This document shows positions 1 through 6,988 of a DNA stretch of 41,362 nt, piece after piece; position 1 is the stretch's first letter; every line of letters starts with the position of its first letter. This DNA comes from a virus. Under the pieces are notes generated by a model. The model was not told the origin of the DNA. It saw only the letters and a list, made by a program, of their open reading frames with translations, and searched no databases. The stretch lies in IMG/VR virus record IMGVR_UViG_3300015189_000008, positions 1 to 41,362 of that record, one strand, 5' to 3'. A program made the translations under genes and the position numbers.

Positions 1-1
1 G

Positions 2-61
2 ATCTACGCTGACCCAAGCAGTGACATCAGCGTCAAGATTGCCGCGGCTGTGGTGCGGTAG
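2..61 (+). CDS. Partial tyrosine integrase (C-terminal end only)
   Basis: The frame beginning at base 2 encodes 19 residues (IYADPSSDISVKIAAAVVR) and a stop. It matches the last 19 residues of the integrase at 40419-41234 except for one Ser/Asn change. The Tyr of the IYADP motif is the expected catalytic tyrosine. The rest of the gene lies beyond the window edge, or, if the map is circular, this is an allelic copy of that same integrase. Confidence 0.85.
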   Translation: MYADPSSDISVKIAAAVVR

Positions 62-94
62 GTCAGTAGCCTGAACCCTGTCCCTCCAGACCAT

Positions 95-127
95 GCGTCC
101 CTCCCGCCTGGCACGCGGGAGGGACGC
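95..127. terminator. Bidirectional terminator between convergent genes
   Basis: A perfect 13-bp inverted repeat (95-107 with 115-127) encloses a 7-base loop. It lies between the convergent ends of the integrase (stop at 61) and the DUF2637 gene (stop at 136). There is no clear T-run, which is common in GC-rich actinobacterial terminators. The right-hand copy of the terminal repeat carries one extra G in its second arm. Confidence 0.7.
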
Positions 128-135
128 TGGGGTCC

Positions 136-942
136 TTAGCCGCCGGCAGCTGCCACTAGGTGCGGCGCGCGGACCTGCTCAGCCTCGAGCTCAGCAGCCC
201 ACCCGGCTACCCATCGCCGTGACGTCGCGGGGTCGCACGTGGCGCCGACGCTGGCGTGCAGATCCACGGCGCGCGGGCGGGCGTCCGGATCCGCCCGGAC
301 GATCCGGAGGAACTCCGCGCGCATCGCGGACTTCCCCCGGTCCGTGGGCACGTGCGGACTCTGCACGGGCTCAGGCGCTGACTGCACACGGACCTGCACG
401 GGGACGCCCGCGGACTTTGCGCGCGGTTTGCGCGCGGGCTCCCCCACCTGCTGCACGTGCATCTGGATCGTTGCCCGGTTGTCAGCCATGACGTGCGCGG
501 ACAGTCCGCGTGCCATCGACCGGCCGAGCACGTGGAAGCCCCAGGCGACGAGCATCGGTATGCCGGCGCCCACGGTGATGAGCAGCGGGCGCGGCATCGT
601 CGCGTCGCCCACGACCAGGGCGTGTTCGACGTTGCCGGCGACCGACAAGCTCAGGGCGAAGAACAGTCCGGCCCACTCCGAGACGCGCCCGCGCGCATGC
701 TCGCCGGTAGGAGCGCGGACGTTGACCGCGCAAACGACGGCAAACCCATCGATGCACAGGGGCAGAGCGAAGCTGGCGGCGCCGAAGCCCATCCGCTGAC
801 CCACCCAGACCTGGGCGAGGAAGCTGATGTATGCCGCGAGCAGGGACACGAAGAACACGCCCCAGAGAGTGAATCGTTCGAGGCCGATGCTCCTCTTCTC
901 GGAGACGGTGAGTCCGCGGGCAGATGCAGGCTGGTCAGTCAT
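136..942 (-). CDS. DUF2637 membrane protein with C-terminal DNA-binding-like tail
   Basis: The product has 268 residues if translation starts at the ATG at 942 (MTDQPASARG), which begins the conserved part; an upstream extension to 1071 looks spurious. Four hydrophobic segments fall at roughly residues 25-45, 50-75, 90-110 and 120-145. A charged C-terminal half includes a helical segment that could be a winged helix. DUF2637 proteins occur on actinobacterial plasmids, AICEs and phages, often beside an FtsK/TraB-type translocase, as here. The role is unproven: a membrane partner in DNA transfer or plasmid spread is the usual guess. This is the last gene of the leftward arm, separated from the translocase gene by the 8-bp repeat array. 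Confidence 0.8.
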   Translation of the reverse strand: MTDQPASARGLTVSEKRSIGLERFTLWGVFFVSLLAAYISFLAQVWVGQRMGFGAASFALPLCIDGFAVVCAVNVRAPTGEHARGRVSEWAGLFFALSLSVAGNVEHALVVGDATMPRPLLITVGAGIPMLVAWGFHVLGRSMARGLSAHVMADNRATIQMHVQQVGEPARKPRAKSAGVPVQVRVQSAPEPVQSPHVPTDRGKSAMRAEFLRIVRADPDARPRAVDLHASVGATCDPATSRRWVAGWAAELEAEQVRAPHLVAAAGG

Positions 943-964
943 CAGAGCTCGCTTTCGGGGAAGG

Positions 965-1115
965 GGTAGCGCAGGTAGCGCAAACCCACAGAGGGGTAAT
1001 CGGGTCGATCTGGGGTGTTTTTGGGGTATGTGAATCTGCGCTACCTGCGCTACCTCCCTGCTCAGAGGCACTACCGGAGGTAGCGCAGGGGTAGCAGCGC
1101 TACCTTTGCGCTACC
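965..1115. repeat. Array of 8-bp repeats GGTAGCGC, candidate transfer/recognition locus
   Basis: Seven exact copies of GGTAGCGC or its complement lie in 151 bp: plus orientation at 965, 974 and 1079; minus orientation at 1038, 1047, 1097 and 1108. An imperfect copy is at 1090. Pairs are spaced 9, 9 and 11 bp start to start, and the two orientations form inverted clusters. The array spans the intergenic gap and the last codons of the translocase gene. TraB-type translocases of Streptomyces plasmids bind 8-bp repeats (TRS) in the clt locus, and FtsK binds 8-bp KOPS, so a recognition site for the neighbouring translocase is the main hypothesis. Iterons or an operator are alternatives. Confidence 0.8.
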
Positions 1116-3238
1116 CCTTCCGGGGCGTCGTCACGGTCGCCCATTGCCTTGTGGAGATCCATGCGTGACAGCCCCCACCGGTTCGTAGGCACCCCTGCGA
1201 CTGTTCGTTTGATCTGGCAGGCGACGAGCCCGTGCGGCTTCACTGCCGCGCTCAACCGGTCCACTGTCCATCCCTCATATGCCGGGTAGCGGTCGCACAG
1301 GAGCTCGGCCAGGACCTCGAACCAGACCCGCCCCTGACCTGCCGGCCATACCTTGGCGAGGTGGTCAAGGACGCTGCCTACGTCGGTGTCGGGGGAGGGG
1401 TCCGCGCCCGCGGCAAGCCCCGTCAGCGTCCCCGCCGCAGACCGCGCCGACCAGGCCCGCTCTGCGACCTTCGCAGCCGTGACCCCATCGACATGAGAGA
1501 TCAGCACGATCGACGGTGCAGACGCGTGCCCGGCGACCCAGCACACACCCTTGTCCGAGTCAGTGAACAGCGTCGCCTTAAACCCCGATGCGAAAGCGCC
1601 AGGTCCCAGGATCATGTTGTTGGCCTCGTGGCCCATGACCCGGAAGCAGACCCGCAGGCCCGCGTTGTCCGAGATTCCCTTCGGCAGGCTCTCCTTGTCC
1701 GGGCGCTGAGTGGCCAGGACCACGATCACCCCGCACGCGGGGCCGCGCTTGGTCAAGTCCGTCAGCACATCAGCGATGTCCTTGCCGTGGATAGGATGCG
1801 TGATCGGGACCTGCACCTCATCGATGCCCAACGCCACTGGCCGCAGCCCCAGGCCCGGGTCGGACGCCAGCTCGTCAGTGATCCGCCCATCAGGGCACCT
1901 CTCCAGGGGGAGCCGCGACATCGTCGCGTACCGCCTCGACATGTCCGTCTGGATCGTCCGGAGATCTGCCAGGAGGGCCGCGACGTCGTCCTCACCATCC
2001 CCCGCACGCCAGCGGTGCGACACCTCTCGCAGAGCAGCAAGGTCCCGGCCGCCCTTGAAGTTGTAGACGTGGAGCTCCGTCCGGAAGTCCAGGGCGCACG
2101 CCAGGAGCATGAGCCGCAGGATCACCGACTTGCCCATCTGAGGCTTGGCGCCGATCAGGACGGAGTTGCGCATCAGCGTGACCTCGATGAGTCGCCCGAG
2201 CTGGTCGGTGCCGATGGCGACGGGCTGGAAGACGTTGATGCTTCCACTCTTGGCCAGCGGCCATGGCGCAGCCTTGATCTCGCTCAACGGCTTGTCGAGC
2301 ACGGTCAGGATGAGCCTGCCCTCATGTGCGCCGGCGTCACCCTCCACGAAGACACACCCCAAGGGCCTACGCAGCGCTGACGCCAACTCGGCCCGTTTGT
2401 CTGCGATGTCGGAGGCCACGATCCCCCGTGGCAGGTCGAGGTCGGCACGCCACCCGGTGGGGGTCCGCGCGGGCACCGAGTGGTAGGTGATCGCGCCGGG
2501 GTTGTCAGAGATGGCCTTGCTCAGCCGGGGGATCTGGATGGAGCTGAGCGCGGCCGAGATGACATCGGTTGTAAGACGTGGTCGCTTTTCAGTGCTTGCC
2601 GCGCCGGCTCCGACTACGGGCTTGTCCCGGTTACGGCCAACGACACCGAGCATGGCCAGCAGGGTTGCGACGATTGCGGCCTGCTCGAGCCTCGTCGTCC
2701 AGGCTGCCACGACCATGCCCGTGAAGATCAGCAGGGCCGTGGTGAGGACGACCACGGACGCCCGCCTGCGCACGCCGCGCTTGCGTGACAGTTTCCGCGC
2801 GTCGTACGCGAGCCGGTCGGCCTCCGATCGGCGGACATCGTAGTAGTTGTCCTTGGGGTCAGCGGTCGCGATGAGGGCGCGGCCGTGGGCTTTGAGGATC
2901 TTGTGATCGTCGGCCTGCCAGACCCACACGCCGACCGGATGCACCAGGCGGCCGAAGCCGCGCGGGGCGTAGGTCACCAGCTTCCACCAGTACAGCGGTG
3001 ACCTGAGCGCGTGGAACGTGACCCCATGCCCGATGTGCTGGGCCTGCCACTTCGCTGCGTCCTTGGCCGCTGCAGGGCTCTTGGCCCAGGTCGGCAGAAC
3101 ATCCTTGCGCACCTCGGCGCGTGTGATGGGCTGCGGTGCGATGTTGTCGACCACGGCACTGACGACGGGGATCTCTTCGGTGTCGTCGCGCCGGTGGTCG
3201 GCCAGCTCGAAGACCCTGCCCTCAACCTGCTCGCTCAC
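1100..3238 (-). CDS. FtsK/SpoIIIE/TraB-type double-stranded DNA translocase
   Basis: The product has 712 residues from the GTG at 3238, which overlaps the preceding stop by four bases (GTGA). Residues 158-200 hold two membrane segments. The motor domain follows, with Walker A GAKPQMGKS at about 363-371, Walker B PVALGIDEV at about 467-475 and the FtsK-family motif ATQRP at about 509-513. The C-terminal 90 residues (GWTVDRLSAAVKPHG at about 656-670, then NRWGLSRMD) resemble the winged-helix end of plasmid and AICE Tra proteins that read 8-bp sites. Such proteins pump double-stranded DNA across the mycelial or cell membrane during actinobacterial conjugation. A role in prophage DNA segregation or superinfection cannot be excluded. 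It is the longest gene of the leftward arm. Confidence 0.9.
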   Translation of the reverse strand: MSEQVEGRVFELADHRRDDTEEIPVVSAVVDNIAPQPITRAEVRKDVLPTWAKSPAAAKDAAKWQAQHIGHGVTFHALRSPLYWWKLVTYAPRGFGRLVHPVGVWVWQADDHKILKAHGRALIATADPKDNYYDVRRSEADRLAYDARKLSRKRGVRRRASVVVLTTALLIFTGMVVAAWTTRLEQAAIVATLLAMLGVVGRNRDKPVVGAGAASTEKRPRLTTDVISAALSSIQIPRLSKAISDNPGAITYHSVPARTPTGWRADLDLPRGIVASDIADKRAELASALRRPLGCVFVEGDAGAHEGRLILTVLDKPLSEIKAAPWPLAKSGSINVFQPVAIGTDQLGRLIEVTLMRNSVLIGAKPQMGKSVILRLMLLACALDFRTELHVYNFKGGRDLAALREVSHRWRAGDGEDDVAALLADLRTIQTDMSRRYATMSRLPLERCPDGRITDELASDPGLGLRPVALGIDEVQVPITHPIHGKDIADVLTDLTKRGPACGVIVVLATQRPDKESLPKGISDNAGLRVCFRVMGHEANNMILGPGAFASGFKATLFTDSDKGVCWVAGHASAPSIVLISHVDGVTAAKVAERAWSARSAAGTLTGLAAGADPSPDTDVGSVLDHLAKVWPAGQGRVWFEVLAELLCDRYPAYEGWTVDRLSAAVKPHGLVACQIKRTVAGVPTNRWGLSRMDLHKAMGDRDDAPEGVAQR

Positions 3239-3486
3239 CGGCGCGGCCCCCGGACAGACCAGCCCACCAGGGCGAGCAGGCTCCCCATGATCACCGCGCA
3301 GATGCTGAGCCGGGCGGTGTTGCCGATGTGGATGACGAAGATCAGCCACCCCCACCCGCCCAGGGCGAAGACGTAGGACCCCCACACCGTGCCGTAGCGC
3401 AGCAGGAGACTCCGGCCCCACACTGACCCCTTCGAGGTGCGGCGGGTCGAGGTGCGGCGGGTTGCTGTGGCCGTCCGGCGGGCCAT
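3235..3486 (-). CDS. Small two-TM membrane protein (Spd-like)
   Basis: The product has 83 residues starting MARRTATATRRT. A very basic N-terminus is followed by two hydrophobic segments (YVFALGGWGWLIFVIHIG, then a second around residues 58-76). The start codon overlaps the upstream stop by one base (TGATG), and the stop overlaps the translocase GTG, so translation is probably coupled to both. I recognise no family. Small membrane proteins coupled to a TraB-like gene resemble the Spd (spread) proteins of Streptomyces plasmids by size and context only. Confidence 0.75.
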   Translation of the reverse strand: MARRTATATRRTSTRRTSKGSVWGRSLLLRYGTVWGSYVFALGGWGWLIFVIHIGNTARLSICAVIMGSLLALVGWSVRGPRR

Positions 3487-3683
3487 CAGCGGTACCCCTG
3501 CACCGTGCTGGCCAGCAGGTCCACCCACTGGTTCAGGTGCCCACCAAAGCCGGCGGTGCCCCCCAGGAGCAACCCGAAGCTCATCACCATGATGACCTCG
3601 AACGGGGTCAACCGCTTTGTGCTGATGCCCACGATGATGCCGAAGAGCAGGACGGCCAGGACGACACCAACAGGGACGCTCAC
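3486..3683 (-). CDS. Small membrane protein
   Basis: The product has 65 residues from the GTG at 3683, overlapping the upstream stop by four bases. It has two predicted membrane segments: VPVGVVLAVLLFGIIVG near the N-terminus and VIMVMSFGLLLGGTAGFGG in the middle. No family is recognised. It sits in the coupled membrane-protein block ahead of the translocase and may be part of a transfer or translocation complex, which is inferred from context alone. Confidence 0.7.
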   Translation of the reverse strand: MSVPVGVVLAVLLFGIIVGISTKRLTPFEVIMVMSFGLLLGGTAGFGGHLNQWVDLLASTVQGYR

Positions 3684-3955
3684 GGGGTCACCTCCGTGTG
3701 GACGCGGTAGGCGGTGTCCTGCAGCGCCTCGACCACCGCGGCACGCCGGCGGGTGCCAACCCAGTAGCCGGTCGCGGCCAGGCCAACCACAGCCCCACGG
3801 ATGTACCCCCACCAGTTCATTGGGTACTCGGTCGTCGCGTCGATGACGATGAGCAGCGGCGTCATGATGCCCGCCGTGACCATGAGCATGTACGCGAGTC
3901 GCCGAGCCCGGATCCACATCGGGAGCCGGGGTGGTGCTGATCTAGGATTCTGCAC
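3680..3955 (-). CDS. Small membrane protein opening the translocase sub-operon
   Basis: The product has 91 residues from a GTG at 3955, preceded by a strong AGGAGG ribosome-binding site (minus strand, about 3963-3968). The hydrophobic segments are about residues 21-41 (LAYMLMVTAGIMTPLLIVI) and 48-66. The C-terminus is soluble and charged. It is the first of four overlapping genes (3955, 3683, 3486, 3238) ending with the translocase. The strong SD after a gap and hairpin suggests a fresh translation unit, perhaps with its own promoter. No family is recognised. Confidence 0.75.
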   Translation of the reverse strand: MQNPRSAPPRLPMWIRARRLAYMLMVTAGIMTPLLIVIDATTEYPMNWWGYIRGAVVGLAATGYWVGTRRRAAVVEALQDTAYRVHTEVTP

Positions 3956-3985
3956 GGTGACGCCTCCTGGAGTTGGTGTTACCTA

Positions 3986-4016
3986 GTCCGGCTCGGGGAT
4001 AGGTCCCGAGCCGGAC
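3986..4016. terminator. 12-bp perfect stem-loop, attenuator or terminator
   Basis: A perfect 12-bp inverted repeat (3986-3997 with 4005-4016) with a 7-base loop lies between the 37-residue membrane gene and the AGGAGG-led gene at 3955. No T-run follows on either strand. It could end or attenuate transcription from the upstream genes, or protect the 5' end of the translocase message. Confidence 0.55.
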
Positions 4017-4024
4017 ACTTCGGT

Positions 4025-4138
4025 CTAACGGTGACGATGCGAGCCTTTGCTCTGGGGCTGTTGGGAGAATCCGCCGCTGACGGCGATCAGCAGGACGATG
4101 ACGGCCAGCGTGGCCAGGGCGATTCCGAGGATGGTCAC
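4025..4138 (-). CDS. Very small single-TM protein
   Basis: The product has 37 residues: VTILGIALATLAVIVLLIAV, then a polar His/Arg-rich tail. It starts at a GTG (4138) that overlaps the transglycosylase stop by four bases, which supports a coupled, real gene despite its size. It has one membrane helix and the C-terminus is probably cytoplasmic. Function unknown; it could be a partner of the transglycosylase. Confidence 0.65.
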   Translation of the reverse strand: MTILGIALATLAVIVLLIAVSGGFSQQPQSKGSHRHR

Positions 4139-4602
4139 GTCGCACACGCCTTGAGACGGGACGGCTGGCCGAGGAACTGCCGGAAGGTCCCGTTGGTGTA
4201 GGCGCCCCAAGCTGGGAAGCCCTGCGCGAGGTAGACCTCGCGAGCCACCTTGGCGTTGAATACGGGGTCGGTCAGGGCGAGCTCGTCGCGGGCACGCCCG
4301 GTCCCCCTGTCGGCCTTCAACGAGCGGATCTGCCAGGGGCCGACGCTCGGGCCCCACTTGGCCGTCTGGATGCGCTTGTCGCCTTTGGCCTGGGTGCAGT
4401 ACCCGGACTCACCGCCGGCGATGCCGGCCATCGTGTAGGCGCCGGCGCGGGAGAAGCCCTCGTCACGCGCGAGCTGGTATGCGGTCGCTTTGCTCTGGGG
4501 GGCGGGGTTTTCGCCGCGCGCTTGGAGTCCCATGACGACTGCGAAGCCGACTCCAAGGATGCCGACGGTATCGATTAGACCAATGCCCTTACTCTTGCTC
4601 AC
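4135..4602 (-). CDS. Membrane-anchored lytic transglycosylase-like protein
   Basis: The product has 155 residues. Residues 9-27 form an N-terminal membrane anchor, followed by a lysozyme/transglycosylase-like domain. The presumed catalytic glutamate is E65 in IAGGESGYC, and the downstream GPWQIRS and AWGAYTNG motifs are typical of actinobacterial transglycosylase and resuscitation-factor-like folds. It lies in the leftward (lysogeny-side) arm near the translocase, far from the lysis cassette at 37.5-39.2 kb, and it is membrane-bound rather than a soluble endolysin. Both points fit a local peptidoglycan-opening enzyme of a transfer apparatus (VirB1-like role). An accessory surface enzyme is the alternative. 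Confidence 0.8.
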   Translation of the reverse strand: MSKSKGIGLIDTVGILGVGFAVVMGLQARGENPAPQSKATAYQLARDEGFSRAGAYTMAGIAGGESGYCTQAKGDKRIQTAKWGPSVGPWQIRSLKADRGTGRARDELALTDPVFNAKVAREVYLAQGFPAWGAYTNGTFRQFLGQPSRLKACAT

Positions 4603-4638
4603 AGGTTCAGACCTTCCTACTCGAGGTTCTGGATCTAG

Positions 4639-4673
4639 CCCCGGCGCCTGAGGGTCACATCTCAGCGTCGGGG
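4639..4673. terminator. GC-rich hairpin, possible attenuator
   Basis: An imperfect stem of about 12 bp (one G-T pair and one bulged C) sits in the 139-base gap between the zinc-ribbon gene and the transglycosylase gene. There is no T-run. The gap also holds an AGGAAGG motif upstream of the transglycosylase start. Confidence 0.4.
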
Positions 4674-4691
4674 TGCTGCTTTGTCAGGGAG

Positions 4692-4745
4692 TCATCGGAA
4701 ACAGACGACGGCGTCCGTGAACGCGATGTATCGGCTGGCGGTCAT
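4692..4745 (-). CDS. Possible 17-codon minigene
   Basis: An open frame starting MTASRYIAF has its ATG overlapping the stop of the upstream zinc-ribbon gene (ATGA), the same coupling used throughout this arm. No function is suggested and chance is a real possibility for a frame this short. Confidence 0.3.
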   Translation of the reverse strand: MTASRYIAFTDAVVCFR

Positions 4746-5065
4746 GACGGCACCGGGTAGAGCGTGCCGTCAGCGCGTCGCCACTTCTTGCGCCAGAGCA
4801 CCTTCCAGCGCAGAGCCTGAACGTCGCGCGGCTCCCACTCCAAGATGTCCTCATCGCTGACCCCGCCATAACCCCAGAGACCTTCGATGTCGCAGAGGAG
4901 AACCATGGCGTGGCAGTGCTGGCAGTTCACCCAGTTGTACGGGCCGTCGTCACCGACGATGAACTGGCGGTCGTACGTCTCACCGGGGTCGATGACCCGA
5001 CTGCACCATTGGCACCGGTGGGCTTTGCGCGCCTTCGGGTGAGACATGCTCAGGACTTCGCTCAT
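4742..5065 (-). CDS. Zinc-ribbon protein, unknown function
   Basis: The product has up to 107 residues; a second start MSHPKARK at 5047 is possible. Two cysteine pairs, CQWC near residue 19 and CQHC near residue 49, suggest one bound zinc. The C-terminal half is acidic and then strongly basic (RWKVLWRKKWRR). Similar small zinc proteins are frequent in actinophages; the role is unknown. A 31-base gap separates it from the upstream gene. Confidence 0.7.
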   Translation of the reverse strand: MSEVLSMSHPKARKAHRCQWCSRVIDPGETYDRQFIVGDDGPYNWVNCQHCHAMVLLCDIEGLWGYGGVSDEDILEWEPRDVQALRWKVLWRKKWRRADGTLYPVPS

Positions 5066-5096
5066 CGGGCGCCGACCTCAGTCCGTGAAGTGCCGT

Positions 5097-5357
5097 TCAT
5101 GGCAGCTTCCCCTTCAGCAGGAATCGTTGGCCGGCTACCTCTGGCTGCAGGGCCATCCCACCCAGCTTTTCGGACATCGCAGCCTCGGTCTCCCCACCCA
5201 TCACGATCACTCCCATACCGTCCGGCAGACCAAACTCCCCGAGCTCCGCCGCGTCGATCGGAATCGGGCGTCCCTCGAGCAACTGCTCCCAGTTCAACCG
5301 GCTGAGCCCGATCAGCAGGAACGACTTGCCGCCCGCAGTGATGCGCCCCTTGATCAT
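5097..5357 (-). CDS. Small hypothetical protein
   Basis: The product has 86 residues starting MIKGRITAGGKSF. The start overlaps the upstream stop by four bases (ATGA). An AGGAG at about 5370-5374 on the minus strand serves as its ribosome-binding site and lies within the upstream gene's 3' end. I recognise no domain. The composition is that of a soluble mixed alpha/beta protein. Confidence 0.7.
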   Translation of the reverse strand: MIKGRITAGGKSFLLIGLSRLNWEQLLEGRPIPIDAAELGEFGLPDGMGVIVMGGETEAAMSEKLGGMALQPEVAGQRFLLKGKLP

Positions 5358-5695
5358 GGCTGGATCGTCTCCTGGTCAAGGCGGGCGCGGCGGGCCCGCG
5401 CGGTAGGGAACGGTATGACGTCCTGCACTGAGCCCTTGCGGGCCTTCCTGTGCTGCTCCGCGGCCGGGCACACCGCGAAGTGAGCAACGGTCCGCCACTC
5501 ATGGCCGTCCGGGACCTCGCCGTCCCTCAACACCCGGGCGAACGTGCCGCCGGGCCCGGTTCGGTAGGCGACGACGTTCGCTGTGACGTCACCGGCCGGG
5601 CGGCGGATGGGCTCGATGGGCATGAGTTTGCCGGCGGGCGTCCGAGCCCAGAGGAATGGCGCACCGCAGGACCGGCACGTCCCCAGGTCGCTCAT
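5354..5695 (-). CDS. Zinc-binding small protein, unknown function
   Basis: The product has 113 residues from the ATG at 5695 (MSDLGTCRSCGAPF), chosen because it overlaps the upstream stop by four bases. The N-terminal CRSC pair and a later single Cys (FAVCPAA) with His residues (EWRTVAHF) could bind zinc. The pattern TPAGKLMPIEP is common in small actinophage proteins that join a zinc knuckle to a beta domain. It ends DQETIQP, almost the same peptide that ends the protein at 5883-6119. Confidence 0.7.
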   Translation of the reverse strand: MSDLGTCRSCGAPFLWARTPAGKLMPIEPIRRPAGDVTANVVAYRTGPGGTFARVLRDGEVPDGHEWRTVAHFAVCPAAEQHRKARKGSVQDVIPFPTARARRARLDQETIQP

Positions 5696-5886
5696 ATCCG
5701 TGTGATCCCGAAGCTGTAGCACTCTGGGTCGTCACACTCGGCAGGGTCGTCGCATGTCGTCTCGGCGTCCGTGGGTCTGCGGCAGTAGACGGGGCCGGCC
5801 TCAGTGCTGTGAGTGAAGCACCACCCGTCTGCGGACCACTTACAGGTGTCCGTGAAGTCCAGTTCACGTTCCACATTGGCGCTCAT
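5692..5886 (-). CDS. Cys-rich small hypothetical protein
   Basis: The product has 64 residues from the ATG at 5886 (MSANVERELDF), coupled to the upstream stop (ATGA). Seven cysteines (CKW, WCF, YCRR, TTCDD, ECDD, ECYS pattern) suggest metal binding. Its AGGAG ribosome-binding site lies in the upstream gene, inside a 15-bp sequence repeated before the gene at 5357 with the same 12-base spacing. Function unknown. Confidence 0.65.
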   Translation of the reverse strand: MSANVERELDFTDTCKWSADGWCFTHSTEAGPVYCRRPTDAETTCDDPAECDDPECYSFGITRI

Positions 5887-6119
5887 GGGCTGATCGTCTC
5901 CTGGTCGGTGCGGACGGAGTAGTGAGACAAGACAACGGGGCGCCCTGTCGCGGTGGCGATGATCTGCGCGTGCCGGCGCAGCTTGGCGACCATGGCCAGG
6001 TCTGCACCCACCAGAGGTATCCACCCCATAGACGACTGCAGCCCGATTACGTCCTCGGTGCCGTCAGTGTCGACCTGCGTGAACGCCCACATGCTGTCGA
6101 TCCGTAGCTGACCGTCCAT
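5883..6119 (-). CDS. Small hypothetical protein after the integrase
   Basis: The product has 78 residues from the ATG at 6119, which overlaps the integrase stop by one base (TGATG). An extended start at 6131 inside the integrase is possible. The middle segment is LVGADLAMVAKLRRHAQIIATATGRPVVLSHYSVRTD. No domain is recognised. Tight coupling to the integrase suggests co-expression. Confidence 0.65.
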   Translation of the reverse strand: MDGQLRIDSMWAFTQVDTDGTEDVIGLQSSMGWIPLVGADLAMVAKLRRHAQIIATATGRPVVLSHYSVRTDQETISP

Positions 6120-6985
6120 CAGGCTGCCCACGCGATCGCCGCGCGCGTCGACTCGTCAGGAACCAGGACGTAGAGCTTGGTGGTCTCCGGCTTGGAGTGC
6201 CCGAGTAACGCCTGGACTGCGAGCAGGTCGTGGCTGCCGGCGTAGCAGATGGTGCCGAAGCGGTGCCGCAGGCAGTGCGTGGTCGACCCGACCCCGAGGA
6301 CCCGGCTGACGAGTTTGCCGACGTATGCCGGGCTCAGGTGCCCGTTGATCTGCCCGGGGAACACCCAGCCGTCCGGGGCGGCCTGGATCAGGACCCGCAC
6401 CTCATCGCACAGGGGCAGGAGGCGCTCCCGGGAGCCCTTGCCGTGGACCCGCAGGTTCCAGCCGGCCACGCCTTGCTCGACGTCGGCAGTGTGGACCTGC
6501 GCTATCTCGCCGCGGCGTAGGCCCTCCCGTGCCGCGAGGAGCACCATCAGGTGAACCCGCGGACTGGCTTGCAGTAGCGCCGAGGTCAGGACGAGCTCCG
6601 ACGTCGGGCGAGGCAACCTGTGCGGGGTCGTGACCGCAGGAAGACGCCAGGCGGGGTTGACCGCGATCTGCTCGGTATCGCGGGCCCACTTGTAGAACGC
6701 GCGCAGCGCAGTCCGGTAGCTGCGTTTCGTCTCCGCGCCCCACTGCTGTGTCCCGATCCACGCGACCATGTCCATCAGGGTCACCTCGAACGGCGCGAGA
6801 CCGGTCTCTCGGGCGAACCTACGAATCTGGTAGGTGCGCAGGTACTGAGTAGTCTGCGGCCGGTTCGCGGCACACATCCACTCCCCCCACTGCTCGAGCG
6901 GCGCAACCCAGGACGTTGGAACGATGGCAGTCATGCTCGTGACAATGCGTCCGTCCGAGGTCGCGAGAGCCAGATGGTGAGCCAT
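6119..6985 (-). CDS. int: Tyrosine integrase (int1)
   Basis: The product has 288 residues with an N-terminal SAM-like core-binding region (about 28-115) and a catalytic domain carrying all expected residues. These are R157 (EGLRRGE), K183 (VHGKGSRE), H237-x-x-R240 (HCLRHR), H263 (LGHSKPETT) and the nucleophile Y272 (KLYVLV). The length is typical of a short XerC/D-like recombinase without a long arm-binding domain. It lies in the same coupled leftward operon as the repressor, about 0.8 kb from a tRNA-derived core inside the repressor gene, so it is the likely enzyme for that attP. The start at 6985 is three bases after the upstream stop; MTAIVPTS at 6934 is an alternative. Confidence 0.92.
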   Translation of the reverse strand: MAHHLALATSDGRIVTSMTAIVPTSWVAPLEQWGEWMCAANRPQTTQYLRTYQIRRFARETGLAPFEVTLMDMVAWIGTQQWGAETKRSYRTALRAFYKWARDTEQIAVNPAWRLPAVTTPHRLPRPTSELVLTSALLQASPRVHLMVLLAAREGLRRGEIAQVHTADVEQGVAGWNLRVHGKGSRERLLPLCDEVRVLIQAAPDGWVFPGQINGHLSPAYVGKLVSRVLGVGSTTHCLRHRFGTICYAGSHDLLAVQALLGHSKPETTKLYVLVPDESTRAAIAWAA

Positions 6986-6988
6986 CAG

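Larger units (their letters stand above)
1..189. repeat. Terminal near-repeat, left copy
   Basis: This segment matches 41174-41362 over its whole length with seven substitutions and two one-base indels that cancel out. It holds the 3' end of an integrase gene, a terminator hairpin and the 3' end of the DUF2637 gene. Most differences in the integrase part are synonymous. The simplest reading is a circular or circularly assembled genome whose ends overlap as two allelic versions. Tandem related prophages are the alternative. Confidence 0.9.
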
